A DNA stretch of 36,710 nucleotides from a bacterium (lineage in GTDB: Bacteria > JAJRZV01). Position 1 is the first letter of the stretch. Each line of letters starts with the position of its first letter. The stretch lies in contig JAJRZV010000064.1 in the NCBI GenBank assembly GCA_024275095.1, positions 1-36,710 of the forward strand. Direction: 5' to 3'. The translations under genes were made by a program, and so were the position numbers. Under the pieces are notes generated by a model. The model was not told the DNA's origin. It ran no database searches and was given only the letters and a program-made list of their open reading frames with translations. Of this stretch, positions 32,572-36,710 are shown one piece after another.

Positions 32572-32973
32572 TCAGAGCCTCCTTGCAATAATGTCAGTAA
32601 TTCGTCCTTCTGGAGCCTCTTTTAAGCTGAGCCTTACCCTTACCCCTTTTTCAAGTCCCTTGTCCGCCAGAAGCAAGGCAGAGCCGTAAAACCCCCCTGT
32701 CTTTACAAAGACCAGATCATGCGCTTTTCGTGGCAGCGGTACTACCAGTACAATCTCCCACACGTCGGGCACCTTCACCCACCTCCAGCGTGATGCTCCA
32801 CACTGTTCACACAAATCCAGCGGCGGAAAAAAGCGGGTTTGACACTTTTCGCATTCGACGCCCATTAATTGTCCGTCCTTGAGATACCCCAGGAAGGTAC
32901 CCACCACCTCACCTGTGGTAAATGTGTAAGGAATTCTCAGGTCGACCTGAAGGATGGAATCTTCGCGAATCAT
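32572..32973 (-). CDS. DUF35 OB-fold zinc-ribbon protein (first of two)
   Basis: 133 aa from ATG 32973, whose A is shared with the stop of the upstream thiolase-like gene (TGATG). The zinc ribbon has CEKC and CEQC pairs; the OB-fold follows (WRWVKVPDVWEIVLVVPLP). Length and layout match the second copy, but the sequences differ well outside the cysteines, so each probably serves a different partner or the two form a heteromer. A longer open frame to 33030 is unlikely given the overlap. Confidence 0.9.
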   Translation of the reverse strand: MIREDSILQVDLRIPYTFTTGEVVGTFLGYLKDGQLMGVECEKCQTRFFPPLDLCEQCGASRWRWVKVPDVWEIVLVVPLPRKAHDLVFVKTGGFYGSALLLADKGLEKGVRVRLSLKEAPEGRITDIIARRL

Positions 32974-34133
32974 CACCCTTCCTCCGCGGACATGAGCATG
33001 AGTGCGTGAAACTGCACCCACCCTCCCCATGCGTGGGCAAGGGCGGTTTTGACACCGTCTATTTGTATCGGTCCTGCCTTCTGCATCACCTGCTGTGCAG
33101 CTTCCACCTGCCGGATCATTCCTGAGGCACCGATGGGGTTGCTGGAGATCACTCCGCCGGACACGTTTACGGGCAATTTTCCGTCACGAAGGGTTATGCC
33201 CTCTTCAATAAGGTGCGGTGCCTTGCCATCCTCTGCAAACCCCATGGCCTCCAGCCATATGAGTTCCTGAGACGCGAATGCATCGTAAAGCTCCACCAGG
33301 TCAATGTCTTTCCACGGGTCAGTAATGCCTGCTGTAGAGTAGACCTTTTTTGCCGCCTGGCGCAGTGCTTTAACGGTGACAATATCCACTCCCGGGTACC
33401 AGGCACCCTCTGCGGTTGTAGAAACTCCTTTTATCCACGCCGGTCGCTTGCACAGGTTCTTTGCACGTCCGGCTTCTGCAAATACGATGGCGGCGGCCCC
33501 ATCTGAAGTGGGACAGCAGTGATGAATCCTGAGGGGACTGACCACGTAGGGGCTGTTTCTGATATCTTCCAGGCTCAATTTCTGGCGGAGGTGGGCCCGC
33601 GGGTTGTCCACGGCGTTATTTCTATTCTTGAAAGCCACGAGGTCGAAGTGTTCCTCTTTAACAGAAGGATGACGTGCCATGTATTCGGTGGCCTGAAGGG
33701 CGGCAAGGGCCGGTGCGCCTGCAGCAAAATCCCTGCCCCAGAAAGGATCATAGCATGCAGAAAGCGAATACTGAGGTTCTCCTTCGGAAAGTTTTTCAAA
33801 GGTTACGGCAAGAGCGATATCAGCAGCTCCTGAAGCAACAAGATAAAAGCCTCCAATACCCGTAGAGCCTCCTACTGTGCCACCTGTATGAATGCGGAAG
33901 AGAGGTTTGCCCTGTGCGAACACTGCAGATGCAAGCCACGCTTCAGGTTGATTGATGCCTTCAAAGGTCTCCGGCGCGTTACCAACAACAACGGCTTCCA
34001 CGTCCCTGGGCTCTATTCCCGCATCTTCAAGTGCACCGCGTGCAGCTTCGTTTACCAGTCCGAAAAGGTTTACGTCCGTGCGTCTGAGCACGTGTTTCGT
34101 CTGGTAAACACCGATGATGGCAACTTTCCTCAT
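32973..34133 (-). CDS. thiolase-fold (SCP2/Ltp-like) protein lacking the catalytic Cys
   Basis: 386 aa from ATG 34133, which overlaps the preceding stop as ATGA. The fold is clear: RKVAIIGVYQTKH opening, AARGALEDAGIEPRDVEAVVVGN, and SGGVISSNPIGASG near the end. At the nucleophile position, where thiolases have C-A-S-G, the run is HTGGTVGGSTG, with no Cys. The C-terminal Cys is also missing (ALAHAWGG), and the usual H of the N/H-P-x-G motif is N. So Claisen-type thiolysis is unlikely. Cys-less relatives with DUF35 partners include the steroid side-chain retro-aldolase Ltp2. Substrate unknown. Between a second Cys-less thiolase-like gene and two DUF35 genes. Confidence 0.85.
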   Translation of the reverse strand: MRKVAIIGVYQTKHVLRRTDVNLFGLVNEAARGALEDAGIEPRDVEAVVVGNAPETFEGINQPEAWLASAVFAQGKPLFRIHTGGTVGGSTGIGGFYLVASGAADIALAVTFEKLSEGEPQYSLSACYDPFWGRDFAAGAPALAALQATEYMARHPSVKEEHFDLVAFKNRNNAVDNPRAHLRQKLSLEDIRNSPYVVSPLRIHHCCPTSDGAAAIVFAEAGRAKNLCKRPAWIKGVSTTAEGAWYPGVDIVTVKALRQAAKKVYSTAGITDPWKDIDLVELYDAFASQELIWLEAMGFAEDGKAPHLIEEGITLRDGKLPVNVSGGVISSNPIGASGMIRQVEAAQQVMQKAGPIQIDGVKTALAHAWGGWVQFHALMLMSAEEG

Positions 34134-35239
34134 GAAACTTTCTCCAAAACGACAGCCGCGTTCAACTGCATGAGCGGTCCTGACCACCCGTGAGCGAGTG
34201 CACAGGTTCCATCTGGTGCGTTATCAAGGCGTTTTACCGCTTCGGCCACACGCAAAAGCCCGGCGGTACCGGTGGGATGGGCGCAGGTGTTTCCTCCTGA
34301 TGGGTTGACGGTCAGGGAGCCTTTAAGAAAGTCCTCTATCCCTTTTCCGGGAGACGAGAAGCCGGATATTTCCAGCAGAGGACCGATCATGTATGTACAG
34401 GGTTCTGAGAATTCCACGAAATCCACCTTTTCCCTGGAGCACTCAGCAGATGCCAGTGCTTTTTCGCAGGCCTTCTGGAATGAACCGAGAATATTTTGCA
34501 GGCGGTGTCCGAGGTAATGAGTGTGGGTGGAAGCACCGAAGCCCTTTATGCTTGCAACAGGGCGCAACCCGTGTTCTTCCGCAAATTCAGCAGTACATAC
34601 AACGAGCGCGACTCCACCGTCACTGTCAGGGGGAAGATCCATTTGCCTGAGGAAGCCCGCCACAGCGGGACTCCTTTCGTATTCCTCGTAAGAGGGAACT
34701 TTTTTCTCATGGGCGGTGGCGTTTCCTGCTCCTCTTTCCCGCAGTGCCTTTAAAAGCTGGTAGCCGGTCTCGGGTGTCCGCCAGCTTTTGTCCACCAGTG
34801 CCTCAGCAAGCACCGCGGCTCCAATGTGATCGTCCAGTTCGAGGGGACGCTGGTAGAAGGGATCGAACGCGAGGTTGTTGAAAAGCCGGGGTTCGCTTTC
34901 GGAACTCATGGCATATCCCGCCACAAGTACACATCGGGCAAGCCCGGTTCTTATCCTCAGTGTCGCGTAAAAAAGAGAGTATATTCCGTCATCCGAGACC
35001 TTGCTTTCTTCCTTCAGGTTGCCTCCAAGGCCGTCCACCACGTGAAGGGAAGATATGCCCTTACCGTCAAGCCAGTCGTAGTTTGTATGGATAAGAGCGT
35101 CGATTTTTTCCTGTTGAAGCCCGGCATGCTGAAGCGCGCCCTTTGCAATTTCGTATATGAGGTCGTGCACGGTGTCGTGCCTGACACCATGGGGTGAGAT
35201 GTAGTACCCGGCAATGTAAACAGGAGTGTCCACGGCCAT
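34130..35239 (-). CDS. second thiolase-fold protein lacking the catalytic Cys
   Basis: 369 aa from ATG 35239; first gene of the block. The opening TPVYIAGYYISPHG, IAKGALQHAGLQQEKIDALI, and C-terminal NPSGGNTCAHPTGTAG with CALAHGWSGP show the thiolase fold. At the nucleophile position the run is KVSDDGIYSLFYA, with Asp and Gly in place of Cys, so acyl-enzyme formation is not expected. The HPTG His is kept, unlike in its partner. The two thiolase-like proteins may form a heteromer. A TTGACG at 35270-35265 with TACCAT at 35247-35242 could be a promoter, but it would start transcription inside the gene, so I do not call it. Confidence 0.85.
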   Translation of the reverse strand: MAVDTPVYIAGYYISPHGVRHDTVHDLIYEIAKGALQHAGLQQEKIDALIHTNYDWLDGKGISSLHVVDGLGGNLKEESKVSDDGIYSLFYATLRIRTGLARCVLVAGYAMSSESEPRLFNNLAFDPFYQRPLELDDHIGAAVLAEALVDKSWRTPETGYQLLKALRERGAGNATAHEKKVPSYEEYERSPAVAGFLRQMDLPPDSDGGVALVVCTAEFAEEHGLRPVASIKGFGASTHTHYLGHRLQNILGSFQKACEKALASAECSREKVDFVEFSEPCTYMIGPLLEISGFSSPGKGIEDFLKGSLTVNPSGGNTCAHPTGTAGLLRVAEAVKRLDNAPDGTCALAHGWSGPLMQLNAAVVLEKVS

Positions 35240-35499
35240 AAATGGTATGGTCTGAAAATGTTTACGTCAAGTAAAGCCCTCAAGGGGTAATGTATTATTT
35301 TATGTGTCATGAGATAAAGAGGGATGAGCCCTCATGGAAGAAATAACGGTGGTAGATACTTGCCGCGCGGGTCTCTTCGGCAATAGCGGTGCCCGAAATG
35401 ATTGTTTTCCCCTCGCCATGAGAGAGAACAATGTTGAAGGTAATTTCTTACATTTCGAGGTGGACTCAGAATGTTGACATCCCCTTATCCCTTTCAGGG
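35240..35499. other. 260-bp gap between the thiolase block and the binding-protein gene
   Basis: No recognised RNA or gene. It holds a 47-codon plus-strand frame (35334-35477, ATG to TGA) with only a weak GAGGG before it, and a small inverted repeat ATGAG-CC-CTCAT near 35324-35335. Upstream signals for the minus-strand thiolase gene must lie at its left end. I cannot assign a function. Confidence 0.4.
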
Positions 35500-36342
35500 T
35501 CAAGACTTTTGACACACCTGGGGGTTGTCCAGGTTGTTGAAGTTTTTGCCCAAGATGCACCCACTCACCGGTGCGTATCGAATGAGCCCCTGTTCTCCCT
35601 GTTGAAGGGCCTGTTTTAACTCGAGAGTGGATCTCGCAATACGCTGATAATCCGGAATGAATGTGAGGTCTCCACCCAGTTTCAAATATGTCTCTGTAGG
35701 AGCAATTAACAGGATTTTTTGTTTCCGGCAGTACCGGGCAAGGTAGGAATATGACTCTGGTGTGAGGACGAGCGGGTCAAGAATTGTGAAAAGTATCTCC
35801 ACCTGTTCTGCCACCTGCTTGAATCGCACGAAGATACCTGAAGGATTGAGTCCAAGAATGGGTATTACGTCGAACCCGTTGGTTTCCATGACCATTCGGA
35901 AACGGCGCATGTATTCGTCGGAAATTCCGTAAGAATACGGCAGGGCCACGCGCTTGCGTGAGGTTAGCTTTTTGATGATTTTTACCGCATCTTCTGGCGC
36001 GGGATAGGTAACCACAGCATTCACTGTTTCGGAGTTCTGGAAAAGATAAGGTGATAGCGAGTACATGAGCACGAGCGGTGAAGAAAAGGCATCTCCAATG
36101 ATGGACTTGAGCCTTCCGTATCCCACGACAATGGAATGGTCCTGGAGTTTTGACGTTTTTTTTGCAATTTCCACCTTGCACTGGCATGCCTTTTCCAATG
36201 CATTTACAAAGGGCTCGCACAGTTTCGGAGAATCGGCGTTGAAAACGGTCAACTTTTCTGTAATACCCGGGGCAGCGGATACCAGAAATGCCAGCACGGT
36301 TGCCGTGGATAAAAATTTATTTTTGGAGCCGCCTTTTCTCAT
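35500..36342 (-). CDS. exported ABC-type substrate-binding-like protein
   Basis: 280 aa from ATG 36342 with AAGGTG upstream. The N terminus has a signal segment (KFLSTATVLAFLVSAAPG). The body resembles the ABC-transporter substrate-binding family PF04392, with two Rossmann-like lobes: a lobe with YGRLKSI, and KRVALPYSYGISDEYMRRF, GFDVIPI and IRYAPVSGCILGK. The C terminus carries Cys near CILGK and CQKS. No permease or ATPase is beside it, so the ligand is unknown and a sensory or orphan role is possible. Identification is moderate. Confidence 0.65.
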   Translation of the reverse strand: MRKGGSKNKFLSTATVLAFLVSAAPGITEKLTVFNADSPKLCEPFVNALEKACQCKVEIAKKTSKLQDHSIVVGYGRLKSIIGDAFSSPLVLMYSLSPYLFQNSETVNAVVTYPAPEDAVKIIKKLTSRKRVALPYSYGISDEYMRRFRMVMETNGFDVIPILGLNPSGIFVRFKQVAEQVEILFTILDPLVLTPESYSYLARYCRKQKILLIAPTETYLKLGGDLTFIPDYQRIARSTLELKQALQQGEQGLIRYAPVSGCILGKNFNNLDNPQVCQKS

Positions 36343-36388
36343 CCCGGCAGTTGCACCTTATAAATTTTGATTGGCACCCCCCTTTTAT

Positions 36389-36417
36389 TTATTATCTATG
36401 GTGACAGGATTTTTCAA
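36389..36417 (-). promoter_or_regulatory. possible promoter of the binding-protein gene
   Basis: Minus strand: TTGAAA (36417-36412, 5 of 6), 17 bp, TAATAA (36394-36389, about 3 of 6). Lies in the 103-bp gap between the OB-fold fragment and the binding-protein gene. Weak. Confidence 0.25.
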
Positions 36418-36445
36418 GAAAGTCAATGTGTTTTACGAACAATAA

Positions 36446-36710
36446 TTATTTGTCCGGTTCCAGAATCTCGATGTCTTCCACGATAATTTCTTTCCCGTAT
36501 TTTTTGTGTTCTTGGAATACCCCTGTAACACTTACGCGTTTGCCGTGCATATAACGGAATTGAATGCCTATACCTTCAAGATACTTCCGCGTATCTTTAA
36601 ATACAACGAGAGGAAGTTTCTTCGTGTTTTTCAACGCGATGATAATGGTTTGTCCCACATTAATGACCTTGTCAACAACACCCGTAATTTTTACTGTTCG
36701 CCCGTTCAAC
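36446..36710 (-). CDS. OB-fold nucleic-acid-binding-like protein, partial (cut by right edge)
   Basis: The C-terminal 87 or so residues of a protein that runs off the window; the first codon in view (TTG) is probably internal. The pattern GRTVKITGVVDKVINVG, then LPLVVFKD, and GKRVSVTGVFQEHKKYGKEIIV, VEDIEILEPDK, is that of the tRNA_anti/OB-fold found in nucleases, helicases and tRNA synthetases. The missing N-terminal part would decide the function. The binding-protein gene follows 103 nt later. Confidence 0.7.
   Translation of the reverse strand, partial: LNGRTVKITGVVDKVINVGQTIIIALKNTKKLPLVVFKDTRKYLEGIGIQFRYMHGKRVSVTGVFQEHKKYGKEIIVEDIEILEPDK

Noticed and set aside
35242-35270. Promoter TTGACG-17-TACCAT before the first thiolase-like gene
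   Set aside because: Spacing is ideal, but the predicted transcript would start several bases inside the gene; the box match is only 4 of 6 at the -10.
1-36710. Mobile elements, CRISPR, tRNA and rRNA genes, long direct repeats
   Set aside because: Scanned both strands for transposase or integrase motifs, spaced repeats and tRNA T-loops; none found, apart from the short hairpins listed.
1-36710. GEMM-type cyclic-dinucleotide riboswitch to go with the Hypr cyclase
   Set aside because: No GEMM core motif is visible in any intergenic gap; effectors, if any, lie outside the window.

Overview
The window carries 33 protein genes and is almost fully coding. I see no rRNA, tRNA, CRISPR array, insertion sequence or prophage gene. 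It is a chromosomal segment of a diderm (Gram-negative-type) bacterium: YidC has a large periplasmic domain and an N-terminal signal anchor, there are two lipoproteins with lipoboxes, and there is an O-antigen-ligase-like protein. G+C is moderate, and GTG and TTG starts are frequent. Several gene types recall the former Deltaproteobacteria: a GGDEF protein with the Ser specificity residue, a PATAN(DUF4388)-DnaJ-TPR fusion, a homocysteine methyltransferase/MTHFR fusion, and Cys-less thiolase-like proteins with DUF35 partners. An inositol-phosphate pair of the kind used for di-myo-inositol phosphate in thermophiles hints at a thermophilic or osmolyte-making lineage. The taxonomic assignment is inference only.

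Layout. (1) 80-7529, minus strand: nadA, a secreted transglutaminase-like protein, an O-antigen-ligase/TPR membrane protein, polX and a GAF-GGDEF cyclase. Gaps are short up to polX; the cyclase seems to have its own promoter. (2) 7800-12462, plus: smpB, glnE and the PATAN-J-TPR gene. (3) 12721-15578, plus: the homocysteine methyltransferase/MTHFR fusion and an M19-type dipeptidase. (4) 15685-17960: myo-inositol-1-phosphate synthase (plus) facing a CDP-alcohol transferase of the IPCT/DIPPS type (minus); their stop codons share a TTAA. (5) 18174-20754, plus: bacteriohemerythrin and a HEAT-repeat protein. (6) 20709-21734, minus: a DAG-kinase-like lipid kinase. (7) 21889-29582, plus: one long tight run rpmH-rnpA-yidD-yidC-lipoprotein-lipoprotein-mnmE-pdaD-speB, with most junctions overlapping. 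(8) 29570-30298, minus: a secreted START/SRPBCC protein, divergent from wecB (30402-31535, plus). (9) 31511-35239, minus: two thiolase-like genes, two DUF35 zinc-ribbon genes and a shikimate-kinase-like gene. (10) 35500-36710, minus: a periplasmic binding protein and a partial OB-fold gene cut by the right edge.

How they work together. The rpmH run couples ribosome and RNase P parts, membrane insertion and tRNA modification to a two-step arginine to agmatine to putrescine route. Genes 4 likely supply an inositol-phosphate osmolyte or lipid headgroup. The thiolase/DUF35 block looks like a heteromeric CoA-ester enzyme that cannot use the usual thiolase cysteine. The GGDEF enzyme carries the residue swap that in the Hypr subgroup shifts the product towards 3',3'-cGAMP. 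The strongest leads for new biology are that cyclase, the Cys-less thiolase/DUF35 block, the degenerate cytidylyltransferase half of the inositol enzyme, and the two lipoproteins lodged between yidC and mnmE.
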